Source of the DNA: Cinnamomum chago
Taxonomy: Eukaryota; Streptophyta; Magnoliopsida; Laurales; Lauraceae
NCBI GenBank assembly: GCA_038049695.1
Contig: CP142451.1
Coordinates: 43,845,001-43,909,000, forward strand
Direction of reading: 5' to 3'
DNA: 64,000 bases
Part shown: one piece after another, positions 47,429 through 59,446 of the stretch
How the letters are laid out: every line of letters starts with the position of its first letter
How positions within the stretch are numbered: position 1 is the first letter of the stretch
Notes under the pieces: model-generated
The model's database searches: none
Told to the model about the DNA's origin: nothing
What the model saw: the letters and a program-made list of their open reading frames with translations, nothing else
Made by a program: the position numbers and the translations under genes

Positions 47429-47820
47429 TGTGCCCTTGAGCACCCCCGTCTTGCCCGTGTATTTATTGTACTTGATTAATTGCATATGTCTCGATTGTAT
47501 TTGACCTATGAGTCGGCACCACTAAGCTTGGATAACCCTGTTGGTCTGATCCACCGACTTGGAGATCCCCCTCTTGTCCCTGCAGCTGCAGTTTGGATCC
47601 CGCCACCCGGTTATTACCGTGGTCTTGTCCCGATGCCGCAGATTGCTACTGTGGTCCCCGATGCCCGGCTCGCTACCGTGGTCATGTATAGTATATGTAT
47701 ATGTATATGTATTTATAAGATCCACTGTTTCTCCTCACCTCGAGTGACTGAGATCAGTGCCTAGTTATTGCTCTATCACTTTAGTGATAGAGGACTTAGC
47801 TTCGTGTGGTTGCCATCTTG
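47429..47820 (+). promoter_or_regulatory. Conserved promoter-proximal LTR block, K4 5' LTR copy
   Basis: Hairpin at 47771-47792, consensus arms. TATA-like TATATG repeats at about 47692-47717. Confidence 0.72.
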
Positions 47821-48525
47821 ATTGTTTCCCGTTCCCTTGGTTACCTTTACATGTTTTATGATGCATACCCGTATTTGAATAAATGTTTTATCTTGTTTAG
47901 AGAAATTATTATTTAAACAGGTTCAAATGTTTTTGGAGGTAAATTCATGTATTTTCATATTGTCATTGTGTTTTACCATTTGCCAAACCGTCGTGTTTGA
48001 CATACTCTTTGGTACTCAGGTCCCGTTGTTGGTTATCCCGAGGAGGAGCACGAGGAGGCAGTCGTAGAACCGCAACAGTTAGTTTAGTGCGTGCTGATGA
48101 CGTCATGTAGACGTTTGGTTGCTATGAGAGACTTTATATATTTTGTTAAACTATTTAACCATTCTTTGGATTGGTATTTTGGTTATATTGGCCTTGTGGG
48201 CCTCTATTTTTGGGAAACGTAATTAAGTGATATTTGTATAAACTATAACTTACTTTGGGTAACATGCTAACGATCATTGCTCATTCTGATACTTGTTTAT
48301 ACATGTGACTTATCCTGTGATTAGAAGTGAATTATCATTTGATTTGCTACACGCTTCCGCACTTAAAAGAAATATTCATTTATGGTTGTGATATCCGCAC
48401 CGCGGACACCTGTGAGAAATTAAATAAATATATGAAATCATTAAATGTTGTAGTATCATCATCATTAATAAATGTCCCGATCCCGGATCAGTCACGTGGG
48501 GGGCCGGTCCGGGGTCGCGACAGAC

Positions 48526-48537
48526 TGGTATCAGAGC
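48526..48537 (+). other. Primer-binding site of K4
   Basis: TGGTATCAGAGC, three bases after the LTR end; initiator tRNA-Met type. Confidence 0.92.
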
Positions 48538-48682
48538 GAGACGTGTTTCAAGCAATTAAAAGAAACTAGAAATCCTAAGGACGTGGCAAGGCTCCGTTAG
48601 ATCTTTCGTTAGCTAGTATCGTGTGAGCAATGTGTGACCCTTTATTTGATTATTATGTGCTAACAATTTATTTTGCAGCATC

Positions 48683-49439
48683 ATGCCACCTCGTAAAAGA
48701 CCAGTAAATGGCAACCCTTCTGCTAGCGATAGTGATCACACAGTTCCACTTGAATAGGATAGGGTTGATAACAACCCACCAAATCAATTTCAGCAGATGA
48801 TGCAGGCAATGCTTGACCAGCAGCGTCAGGCCAATGAGAATCAAGCTAGATTGCAATAACAAATGCTCAAAAGAGAGGAAGACCATGCTAGAGAATTGGC
48901 AGATATGCAGAGGCAGTTATTGGAAGTACTACAGAGGAGACCAAAACCGATTCAACCTCAGCCCGCAATCGTTATCAATCAAAGGCAACATGACCCGAAC
49001 GCTTTGTTTGAGCGGTTTCGGAAGAGAGCTCCGAAAGAGTTCCTTTGAATAGAAGATCCATTGGCTGCAGATGACTGGTTGGAACATACGGAGAACATCT
49101 TTGAGATTTTCCATTGTACCGGAGGTGAAAGAGTGAAGCTAGCATCATCTCTATTTAGCGGTACAGCAGACAGATGGTGGAAGACGGTGAGGGAAGAACA
49201 CAGAACCATGGCTGATGCAAAGATTTAGGCAAACTTCAAGAGGCAATTTCATGATAAGTATGTACGCGCTCATATCAAGAAGCAAAAGGCCATAGAATTT
49301 CAACAGCTTGTGCAAGGAAGTATGACAGTCCTCGAATACCTCACCAAGTTCGAGAGATTGTCCAGATATGCTCCGGAGTTGGTGGATACGGTGGAGAAGA
49401 AAATTGTCAAGTTCTTTGAAGGACTTAACCCTTTTATTG
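48683..49439 (+). pseudogene. K4 gag, N-terminal part
   Basis: ATG at 48683 (MPPRKRPVNGNPSAS). In-frame stops occur after LE (near 48755), at about 48857 (relatives have Glu), after KEFL (about 49046) and after DAKI (about 49226). Otherwise the frame is continuous. Coiled-coil-like Gln/Arg-rich region, then the gag capsid core (DDWLEHTENIFEIFHC, ADRWWKTVREEH, FHDKYVRAHIKKQKAIEF). It is cut after NPFIER by V-solo 2. The remainder resumes at 53457. Confidence 0.9.
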
Positions 49440-50974
49440 AGAGATGTGAGAACCCGACCCCTAATTTCCTGGATTAGTGTTGTTTTATTTGTGGATTAGT
49501 TTCTTTTAGTGGGATTAGTATTTGTTGGGTTGAGCTTGTGAGCTAGAATGGTTTTTCTCTAGTTTTGGGGAATTTTGAGAGCCTTTGTGATTAGTGGGAC
49601 CCTTTTGGGGTTCTTTTAGTGACTTTGCGCGAGGTTAGGAGATTATTCGAAATTCCTGATAATTCTTGGTTTAGCCTCATTTGACTTATTTTGTTATTCT
49701 CTACAACTTTCGTGTTCACTCCGTACCCATTCGAAGTTCCGAAAATCAGTTTTTCCAGCCCGGAGGGCAAAATCGGTCTTTTCCCATTGAATCTGGACCC
49801 AAATTTCGAGATCCCAGAACCATGCCAAAATTATACTTTTTGAAAACTATATTTTATGAGAAACATTTTTCTCTTCTTCGTCGATCGTATCCGAGGCCCA
49901 CAAATAGATGTTTTACCCTTGGTAAGTTTTAAGTGTGGTGGGGCCCACACCCACCCATTATAAGATGTCTCTACCCTCTCTTTCTCCCTCATTTCTCCAC
50001 TCCATCAGCTACAACTCCCCAGCTACAGTGCCAGCAGCCCTTCTTCTTCATTTCTTCCATTTCTCTTGCTCTAATGGAGCCTCCAAGCCACCAATCCGAC
50101 GAGGGAACTCCGGCAACTTCTTCTCCTTCATCTCCTCTCTTGTTTGACACCATTTTCATGGGAAACCAAGGTGGGCAGCCCCTATTTCAAGCTTCTTCTT
50201 GTTGATTCATGACTCTAGAGGTAAGGACTCCTTCCCATTTTCCTTGGATGTGCAATGGCTTTCCCTTAAGTTCTATTTCCTAGCTTGGTTTGAGCCCATT
50301 CCTTGTCTTTCATTGTTTGACCCATTTTAGGGTTTGTTTTGGGGTTTTTGTAGAGATTGTTGATCTTGAGCTTGAGAGGTGATTAGAGGCTTGATTTGCT
50401 AGATTGGAACCCAAGGCAAGTGGATGAATGGAGGGTTTGAATGTTATTAAGTTTTATGAGAAAAACCTAAATCTTATTACTTGTTCTTGATAATGTGATA
50501 TATGCTTCCACATATGCTTCTTGTCATATTTCTATTGATTTCGAAAATGCATATTAATGGTTGTTTCTCTCTTGGAAATCTATTGGAAATGTATGCATTT
50601 CATTTGGTCAAGGTTTGCTCATATGGTTTTATAATGAATGGGGTTGGTTTTCCATTCATGTTTATGTTTACTAGCTTGCATTGATTTGAAATTGATGCTC
50701 ATTTGAAGAGTTTTGCTAAATCATCTTTTGTTAAGGAAATGTGGATCAATAGTCTTGATTTATCTCTAGATTCTTGGCTCAAATGGACCCTTGTGTATAT
50801 TGGGGATTCTTCCCTTTGTTTAATGTGAAATGAGAAGAAAGAGGTGTTTGGATTTAATGTTCATTGAAGTTTTGATGGGAGTTTTATTGTAGTTAGGATG
50901 TTGTTGAAGTAAGGAAAAACTCAATTTGTATATGTGTTAGAAGGAAAGGAAAAAGGGGAGAAAAATCAAGTTTC

Positions 50975-51040
50975 CCGGACCTGCTACACGCCCAGGTCCG
51001 GTCGATCGGACATGCAGGCCGATCGATCGGACTGTCGTCA
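50975..51040. repeat. CGATCGATCG palindrome cluster in V-solo 2
   Basis: GGTCCGGTCGATCGGAC and GGCCGATCGATCGGAC lie within 50 bp. V-solo 1 has one motif here and one 40 bp further on, beyond TTTTCAGGCC, so the cluster has been rearranged. Confidence 0.82.
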
Positions 51041-51787
51041 ACTGTAAGGCTTTTCAGGCCAGTGAAATTTGATATTATTTTTTTTGGAAACATTTGGGCT
51101 TTCTATGAGTCCTAGGGGTATATACCTTAGTGTTAAGACTAATTATACCCTAATCTAAGGTCTCTAAGACTAGGGAACTAAAAGAAAAGAATGGTGATGA
51201 TCTAGGCACTAATTCTTGGTTTTAGGTGGGACCCTGGCTACCCTTTTTGGACTGTTTGGACCATGTGTGAGAATGTCTTGAGCCGACACGCCTCACGGTT
51301 GGTTCGGTGGCATCGAAGTTCAATCCATTTCAATCTTGAACGGGATGGAACGATGCGATATCTTCTTTATATCTAAACACAAGTCTTTCCCTTGGTTATC
51401 GCGAATTCTATTCCTTTCGGTGACTGAATAGGTTGCTCAATGTTTCCGGATTAATGTCATGCCTAGGATGGACCGCTTATAGTCTCGATTTTTTCTATTA
51501 GCACTACCCATAAGCTCATTTTAAGTTTTGAAAATAGTAAAAGTGCATAAGGAGCCCGGAATGTCTTCAAACTGAAGGAGTACCAAGTAAGTATTATAAT
51601 CGACGTACGGGAACCCTATTCACTTAAATAGATCTTGAAACCTATATTTTACCCGAAATTGTAATAGTTCATTGTTTCACCTCACTCCCAAGATTTGCAT
51701 TACATGACTTGTTTTCCCGAAAGCATTGAAGTTACTCTAGTAACAGTTATTTGTCCCGAAGTGCATTGCACCACATGATATGTCAGT

Positions 51788-52192
51788 GTGCCCTTGAGCA
51801 CCCCCGTCTTGCCCGTTTGATTATATATTTGTACTTGGTTTACTTGCATATGTCTCGATTGTATTTGACCTATGAGTCGGCACCACTAAGCTTGGATAAC
51901 CCTGTTGGTCTGATCCACCGACTTGGAGATCCCCCTCTTGTCCCGCCAGCTGCAGTTTGGATCCCGCTACCCGGTCATTACCGTGGTCTTGTCCCGATGC
52001 CGCAGATTGCTACTGTGGTCCCCGATGCCCGGCTCGCTACCGTGGTCATGTATAGTATATGTATATGTATATGTGTATGTATTTATATGAGATCCCCTGT
52101 TTCTCCTCACCTCGAGTGACTGAGATCAGGGCCTAGTTATTGCTCTATCACCTTAGTGATAGAGGGCTTAGCTTCGTGTGGTCGCCATCTTG
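51788..52192 (+). promoter_or_regulatory. Conserved promoter-proximal LTR block, V-solo 2 copy
   Basis: It is nearly identical to the K-family copies although the surrounding V LTR is much more diverged from K. Hairpin at 52143-52164. Confidence 0.75.
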
Positions 52193-52229
52193 CCAGTTCC
52201 CGATTCCTTGGATACCTGACATGTTTTAT

Positions 52230-52830
52230 ATTGCTTACTTGTTTTCCGATAAATGATTCGTTTCCTTTATGAAAGTTGTTATTTAAAAAAATGTTAATAT
52301 TCTCCAATGTAAATTCAGTTATTACTATATTGCTTCTCGTTCTTTGTACATATACATGTTTTAAATGGATGCCGATTGGGTGAATACCCATGCTTTTACA
52401 TATGTTTCAAACGATCAATGGTTTTGCTAGATTTACATGATTACACATGTTTTAAATGAATACCCGAATTGTGAAATATCCATGCTTTGAAATATGTTTA
52501 AATGAACACTAGTTTTGTCAGATTTCTTTGGTTACACCGGTTTTAAATGAACACCCGGTTTGTTAAATATCCGTATTTTCACATATGTTTCAAATGGACA
52601 TTGGTTTTGCCAGACTGCTATGAATACCTGGTTTGTTGTATACTTATGTTTTTACCTAAGTTTCAAATGAACGTTTGTTTGGCCAAACCACTATATTTAT
52701 ACATGTTTTAGACGAACACCCGATTGTCGAATATCTATGTTTATAGATGATGTAAATGAACACATGTTTTATTAGATATTCATGTTTTACCCATGCTTGA
52801 AACGAATACATGTTTTGCCCGAGATCCACG
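52230..52830. repeat. Degenerate ~60-bp tandem repeat in V-solo 2
   Basis: Recurring ATGTTTTAAATGAACACC, GGTTTTG(C/T)(C/T)AGATT and TATCCATGTTTT words at roughly 60-bp intervals. It is present but shorter in V-solo 1 (about 21330-21620), which accounts for most of their length difference. Confidence 0.65.
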
Positions 52831-53456
52831 ATTTTGCACCCGTTTAATTATATGCAGCATTTGATCGAATAGCATGATTTATCATATGTTTTATTCTTCA
52901 GTATATTTGTTATCTTTTCATCCACCTGCCAGACCGTCGTGTCTGACCCACTACTTTTGGTACTTAGGTTCAGATTTCTTCGTCCCGAGATGAGTGCTTG
53001 GGTTGGCTGTGGAGCCATGTTTTGCAGGTTGTTTTGTCGGCTATGTCATGTAGACATTGAGCTTGACATCGGAGCTACGTCATATTTGGGGTAGTGATTA
53101 TAGCTTTTTGTTGTATGGCTTTTATTAGCCTTTTTCTTGGGATTCTTAATTAATGTACATTGATAATTGTAACTTGAACGTATATGGGAATGTAATATCT
53201 TGTTACTATCAGCTCTGTATTTTGTTGTGATGGTTTACTCCAGTCTGATATGATTCTTGATATAATAGCTATATGCTAGAGGTTGAGTGTGACACGGAAT
53301 CCGATGGCCACGGACTCCGGGTCGCAACGCCACGAAAGCTTCCGCAAAATATTCAGAATGTGTTGTCTTCACACACGCGGATCCTGGGAGAAAAATATAT
53401 TTATGCTTAATCCCATTCCCGCCCCCGAGGTTCCGGTTCGGGGGCGTGACAAGAGA

Positions 53457-54478
53457 GATGCCACCGGAGTAGTACCACCTGCAACTTTCGATGAAGCGGT
53501 CAAGAGGGCCTATAAGTTTGAGAACTTTCACAACAAGATCCTTAGAGTCCAAGGCAAGGGAGAAGCTCAGCAGCAGAACTACCAGCAAAGGAACCATCAG
53601 AACAAGAGACAGAGGACATAACAGAATGCTCAGGGTCCATTGGTTTGTACCCATTGTGGGAAGAACCATGAGAGTGCACAGTGTCGTACACTCACAGGAG
53701 CATGTTTCAGATGTGGTTCCATGGCCCATCAGATGAGAGACTGTCCAAGGCAGAATAGGCAGAATCAGCATCAGCAGCAGCAGCAAGGGGCACATCGTCC
53801 AGCAGTACCACAAAATGCAATCGTTGTTCAGAATCAGGCAAGGCCCCTACAATAACAAGCACCACAACAGCAGCAGCATAGACCACAACAACAACAACAA
53901 CAGGCTCGTCAGCAGGGACAAAACCAAAATCAGCGTGCACCGCAGCAGCATAGGAATGCACCACAAGGCAGGCCACAGCAGGCACAGAATAGGCCCCAAC
54001 ATCGAGGGCAAATCTACGGGGTCAATAGAGCTGATGTAAAGGCAGCGGGAGATGTAGTAGAAGGTACACTTCTTGTTTGTGGAATAAAAGCTAAGATTTT
54101 ATTTGACCCTGGCTCTACACATTCATTCTTATCCCATGAATTTTCTAAGTTGATTGATATGCATGCTAGAGAACTTGAGTTTATTTTGACTATGGCAACC
54201 CCAGTAGGCAAACAAATTATTTTTAGTACATATTACCCTAGTTGCACAGTCCAGATAGGAGAAGTGGTTTTAACCGCAGATCTCATTCTGTTAGAGATGT
54301 TCGATTTTGATGCCATCCTAGGGATGGATTGGCTGGCAGGATACCATGCCAAAATGGATTGTTTCCATAAGACCCTGACTTTCAAGTTAGATGAGACACC
54401 AGCAGGGGTGTTGTTTCAGGGAGAGAGGAGGAGTCCTCGTGCAGGGTTTGTCTCAGCATTGAAGGTGATAGACTTTTG
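53457..54478 (+). pseudogene. K4 gag C-terminus and protease
   Basis: Resumes gag at DATGVVPPATFDEAVKRAY. Stops at about 53619 and 53850. Two knuckles, CTHCGKNHESAQC and CFRCGSMAHQMRDC, are followed by a Gln-rich linker. The aspartic protease has FDPGSTHSFLSHEF with its catalytic Asp at 54105-54107 and the ILGMDWLAGY flap motif. A 1-bp deletion near 54465, relative to K2, moves the frame before the reverse transcriptase. Confidence 0.92.
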
Positions 54479-54479
54479 A

Positions 54480-55490
54480 GAAGTGGTTGGGAAGCATAGT
54501 TGGCGTTTATCACGGAGGATAAACGGTCCCAAGGGGTGGAGGATATCCTAATTGTTTGGGAATTCCCGGATGTTTTTCCAAAGGAGATTCCAGGTTTACC
54601 ACCCATCAGAGAGATTGATTTCACTATCGAGTTGTTACCAGGGACTGCTCCGATATCTATTGCACCATATAGAATGGCTCCAGCAGAGTTGGGAGAGTTG
54701 AAGACTCAGTTGCAAGAATTGTTAGACAAAGGTTTTGTGAGACCGAGCATTTCACCATGGGGAGCTCCAGTTTTGTTTGTCAAGAAGAAGGATGGTTCGA
54801 TGAGAATGTGTATAGATTACAGAAGATTGAATCAAATGACCATCAAGAACAAATACCCATTGCCAAGAATAGATGAATTGTTTGACCAGTTACAAGGTGC
54901 ATCATACTTTTCGAATATTGATTTGAGATCCGGTTACCATCAGCTGAGAGTCAGAGAATCGGATGTGATGAAAACAGCTTTCCGGACAAGATATGGCCAC
55001 TATGAGTTCCTAGTGATGCCATTTGGGTTGACTAATGCGCCGGCAGTGTTCATGGCGTTGATGAACAAGATATTTGCAGAGTATTTGGATCAGTTTGTTG
55101 TAGTGTTCATAGATGACATTTTGGTGTACTCCAAGACCAGAGAAGAGCATGAAGAGCACTTGAGGATAGCACTACAACTCTTGAGAGAGAATCAGCTATA
55201 TGCGAAGCTCAACAAGTGTGAATTTTGGTTGGAGCAAGTAGCATTTTCGGGGCACATCATCTCCAAAGAAGGATTATCAGTGGATCCGTCCAAGATTGAA
55301 GCAGTTATGAGTTGGGAAAGACCGAAGAATGCAACAGAAATCAGAAGTTTTCTGGGTTTAGCAGGTTATTACAGGAGGTTTGTGCAGGGATTTTCGTCGA
55401 TTGCGTTACCTTTAACGAAGTTGACAAGGAAGAATGTGCCATATGTGTGGACAGAACAGTGTGAGGATAGTTTTCAAGAGATTGGCTACA
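54480..55490 (+). pseudogene. K4 reverse transcriptase
   Basis: Complete RVT_1 sequence: [57 protein letters not shown], and active-site [10 protein letters not shown] (about 55105-55134). The connection domain [13 protein letters not shown] follows. The frame is lost near 55480, where 11 bp are missing relative to K2 between two AAGAG repeats. Confidence 0.94.
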
Positions 55491-57435
55491 GCACCAGTCC
55501 TGACTTTGCCATCCAGAAGCGGCGGTTTTACCATTTTTACCGATGCTTCGAATGTTGGACTGGGTTGTGTGTTGATGCAAGAAGGAAAAGTGATTGCTTA
55601 TGGATCTCGACAGTTGAAAGATCACGAGAAGAACTATGCCACCCATGATCTTGAGTTAGCAGCGGTTGTTTTCGCATTGAAAATGTGGAGACATTACCTT
55701 TATGGAGAAAAGTTTGAAGTCCACTCCGATCACCGCAGCTTGCAATATTTATTTTCTCAGAAGGAATTGAACATGAGGCAGAGAAGATGGATGGAATATA
55801 TCAAGGATTATGATTTTCCAATCAAGTACCACCCGGGGAAAGCTAATGTAGTTGTCGATGCCTTGAGCAGAAAATCAGTAGGCTTGGCAAACCTAAGTGG
55901 CACTTGTATCTTTGAGCAATTTGAAGAGTTGAGTTTAGATCTACAGCCACTAAGGAAGGGTGTTTTGTTAGCTAACATGACAGTGTCCGAACCTTCTTTT
56001 ATTCAGAAGATCAAGGATAGTCAGTTGCAAGATCCAGAGTTGGCCAAGATTTCAAAGCACATAGCAGACCGTCCCGATTTCCATTTTGTTGATGGAGTTT
56101 TGTACTACCGTGACCGTCTATGCGTGCCAAACATTGAAGATTTGAGGAATGATATCATGACCGAGGCTCACAGTACGAAGTACTCTATGCATCCAGGCAG
56201 CGCGAAGATGTATCAGAACTTGAAGGGAAGATTTTGGTGGAATAATATGAAGAGAGAAATTGCAGCGTTTGTCTCCCGTTGTATGACTTGTCAGTTGATA
56301 AAGGCAGAACATCAGAGGCCTGCAGGATTGTTACAACCATTAGATATCCCGGAATGGAAGTGGGAGCACATTACCATGGACTTTATTTCGGGACTACCGA
56401 GGACTAGCAGAGACAATGATGCGATATGGGTCATTGTGGACCGACTCACCAAGTCAGCTCATTTCATTACTATGAAGACAGGGAAGAAGATGCACATGCT
56501 ACCTTTGGCAGAGTTGTTTGTCAGCGAGATCGTCAGTCGACATGGGCAGCCAGTTTTTATCACATCTGAAAGAGACAACAAATTTGTCTCGAGGTTTTGG
56601 AAGACGTTACTTGAGTATATGGGTACGAAGCTACAGTTTAGCATAGCCTATCACCCGCAGACAGATGGTCAATCGGAGAGAACGATTCAAACTCTTGAGG
56701 ATATGCTCCATGCTTGTGTGTTAGATTTCAAGACTCAATGGGATGAGACTCTACCGTTGTATGAGTTTGCGTACAACAACAGCTACCACTCGAGCATTGG
56801 AATGGCTCCTTTTGAGGCTTTGTATGGCAGAAGGTGTAGGACACCGGTTTGTTGGGAGGAAGTTGGAATTCACAGTTTCCATGGACCGACGATAGTAAGT
56901 GAAACCAGCGACAAAGTGAAGTTGATCCAAGAACGTATGAAAGTAGCCCGGAGTAGGCAGAAAAGTTATGCAGATTCTCATAGAAGGGATTTACAGTTCA
57001 AAGAAAAAGGGAAGGTTTTCCTAAAAGTGTCACCTACGAGAGGGACATTGAGATTTGGACAGAAGGGCAAGCTATCACAGAGATACATTGGACCATATGA
57101 CATTGTGAGCAAGATTGGTGATGTGGCTTATAGGATAGCCTTACCACCTGAGCTATCCGGCGTACACAACGTTTTCCATATGTCTATGTTGAAGAAGTAT
57201 GTCCCCGATCCTTCACATGTACTCTGGCATGAGCCATTGGAGATTCGAGAGGATGCTACCTACGTTGAGAAGCCCGTTCAGATCATTGATACGAAGGAAC
57301 AAGAGTTGAGGACATGGACTATTCAGTGGGTAAAGGTTCTATGGGAGAATCATGGACCGGAAGAGGCCACATGGGAATTACGAGATCAAGTTCAGAAGAA
57401 GTATCCACATCTACTACCTGAGGTGATTTTATATT
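55491..57435 (+). pseudogene. K4 RNase H, integrase and chromodomain-like tail
   Basis: About 645 codons open. RNase H has [13 protein letters not shown] and [11 protein letters not shown]. The integrase HHCC finger contains CMTCQLIK. In the integrase core the first Asp (MDFISGLP) and Glu (DGQSERT) are present, but the central Asp of TSDRD reads Glu (GAA at 56568-56570). The C-terminal GPY/F-like region ([13 protein letters not shown]) is followed by the Tekay-type tail [17 protein letters not shown]. Two 1-bp deletions after HLLPE alter the last residues compared with K2. With a catalytic change and upstream frameshifts this copy is not expected to make functional integrase. Confidence 0.93.
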
Positions 57436-57453
57436 TCATTTGGAGACCAAATG

Positions 57454-57470
57454 CCCTAAGGGGTGGAGGA
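57454..57470 (+). other. Polypurine tract of K4
   Basis: CCCTAAGGGGTGGAGGA immediately precedes the 3' LTR; identical to the tract of K2. Confidence 0.88.
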
Positions 57471-58764
57471 TGTAAGACCCCGACCCGAGAGAACTCGATT
57501 AGTGCTAATTAAGTCGTGTGTTAGTTCTAAGCTTGATTAGTGATTTTGGCTAAGTTGGGTTTGGAATAGCTTTGAAATAGTTTTAGGGAATTTTGATTGT
57601 CTTGTGATTAGTGGGACCCTTTGGGGGGGTTCCCTCTCGCTTGAGGATTTATTGGAGATTTTGCATTCATCTTTTTAATCCCGTTTTATTGGTATTGTTA
57701 ATCCCTACAAATTTTATGTTGATCCTGTCCCCGTTCGAGATCCCGAAACCCGATTTCATAGCCTTGAGGGCAAAACAGTCATTGTACACTAAATTTATAC
57801 CCAAAACATGATATTCCCGAAACCCGTGAAACATATACTTTTTCGAAACTAGATATTTTGACGATCACTTTTCTCTTCTTCGTCGAATTCAATAAAAGCC
57901 CCGAAAGCCATGTTTTCAGCCCAATTAGATTGTTAGTAGTGGAGCCCACTCCCCACTTGTTTATAAGGAAACCCTTTCCCTTCCATTTCCTTTTTCCAGC
58001 ACAAGAGTGAAAACTTAGGGTTTTCCATTGCCTTCTTCTTGCTCTTGCTTTCCATCACCAAACTCACCACCAACCTTGCACAAATTGAGAGGAGGAGATC
58101 ATCATCACCATAGCTCTCTATTGGTACCTTTGCTAGAGAAAACCCTCCATTACAAGACTCCTTTTGAGCTCACCTTGTCCATTAGAGGACCTTGCAAGTA
58201 AGTAACCCTTCTCTTCTTCTAGATTTCTGTTCTCCTAGCTTAAGGGAATCTCCATCTTTGTTATTGAAGCTTCTTTCTTCCTATTCTATGTTTTGACTCT
58301 TTAGGGTTTTATTTTGGGATTTTCCTTGTAGCTTGGACCTTTGATTTAAAGGACTTGTTAGAGCTTGATTTGCTTATTAGAGACCAAGAAAAGTGGATGA
58401 ATGATTTTTCCTAAGCTTTCATTGACTTTGGATATTTTCCGTTAATGCATAGTTATTGCTTTGTTTTGAAATGAATGCTCATGATAGGGTATTAATGGTA
58501 CATTTATGGTCCAAGAGATGTGTTGGTTCATAGCATTTAATTCCTCTTGTTTTGTCTCAAAAATATATCTTATGTGAAATGGTTTCCTTCTTTCTTTCTT
58601 GTATTGAATGTGATATTGATGGAGGAGAATGGGATGGATGTTGTGAAAGATTTGATGTTACTTGAATGGGGTTTTAGACTCCTCATCTGATGTATAAAAG
58701 TGGCTAAAAAGGGATTGTAAAAGGAAGAGATAGAGAGGAGTTGAACTGGTCCGGAATCAGTTTC

Positions 58765-59045
58765 TGAACAGTTCGCTCGAGCGAACATGACACTTCGCTC
58801 GAGCGACCTATCCAGAGAAGGGTTCGGAGCATTCCAGTAGCTTGGTCGCTCGAGCGTACCCTTGAGCGCTCGAGCGGACATCCCAGAACCTGCTCCAGAG
58901 AGTTGTTCGTTCGAACGCACTATAAACTTCGCTCGACCCAATGAGTTCGTTCGAGCGACCTCAACTTCGCTCAAGCGAACCCACCCAGACAGCCGTTCCA
59001 GAGAGCTACTCGCTCGAGCGAACTCTCCAGTCCGCTCGAGCGATG
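58765..59045. repeat. CGCTCGAGCG array in K4 3' LTR
   Basis: The motifs are those of the 5' LTR, with base changes in a few (for example TTCGCTCGAGCGAAC here, GTTCGCTAGAGCGAAC in the 5' copy). Confidence 0.9.
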
Positions 59046-59446
59046 AGCCTTGTGGGTCAAAGCTATGTTTGGGACTACGTTTAACTATTTCAATGTATTG
59101 GGATTATTCTTTGGGAACCCCTCTATGTCAAGGAGATTTGCTAAGCAATGTATGAGGCCATTCGTGAAAGAAACCATATCACGAAGATGTCATTTGAGAT
59201 TTTGAAAATTTGGAGTGTATAAGGAGTCCGGAATGTCCCCAAACTCAAAGAGTACCAGATTGTTAGTAGACTGACATACGGAGCCCCTATTCACTTCAAA
59301 TAGATATTTTACCCGAAATGTCAATTGTTTACTGTACTTTATCGATCCCGAGATTTATACTACGTGCCTTGTTTTCCCGAAAGCATTGAATTACACTTGA
59401 TATAGCTACTTGTCTTGAAGTGCATTGCACCACATGAAATGATAGT

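Larger units (their letters stand above)
45439..48522 (+). repeat. 5' LTR of K4
   Basis: 3,084 bp. It starts TATAAGACCCC instead of TGTAAGACCCC, a G-to-A change in the terminal dinucleotide that integrase recognises. It is otherwise very close to the 3' LTR; one indel of about 17 bp (near 45603-45625, absent at 57633) is visible. Confidence 0.93.
49445..53451 (+). repeat. V-solo 2, solo LTR in K4 gag
   Basis: 4,007 bp, TGTGAGAACCCGACCCC...GGGGGCGTGACA, flanked by AGAGA (49440-49444 and 53452-53456). Same family as V-solo 1, opposite orientation. It includes the promoter block (51788-52192), a GATCGATC cluster and a 52230-52830 stretch of degenerate ~60-bp units (ATGTTTTAAATGAACACC-type words). 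No internal V sequence occurs anywhere in the window. Confidence 0.95.

Noticed and set aside
49933-50205. 90-codon ORF in V-solo 2 (and its antisense counterpart in V-solo 1)
   Set aside because: Pyrimidine-rich low-complexity translation in an LTR; not preserved as the same frame in both copies.
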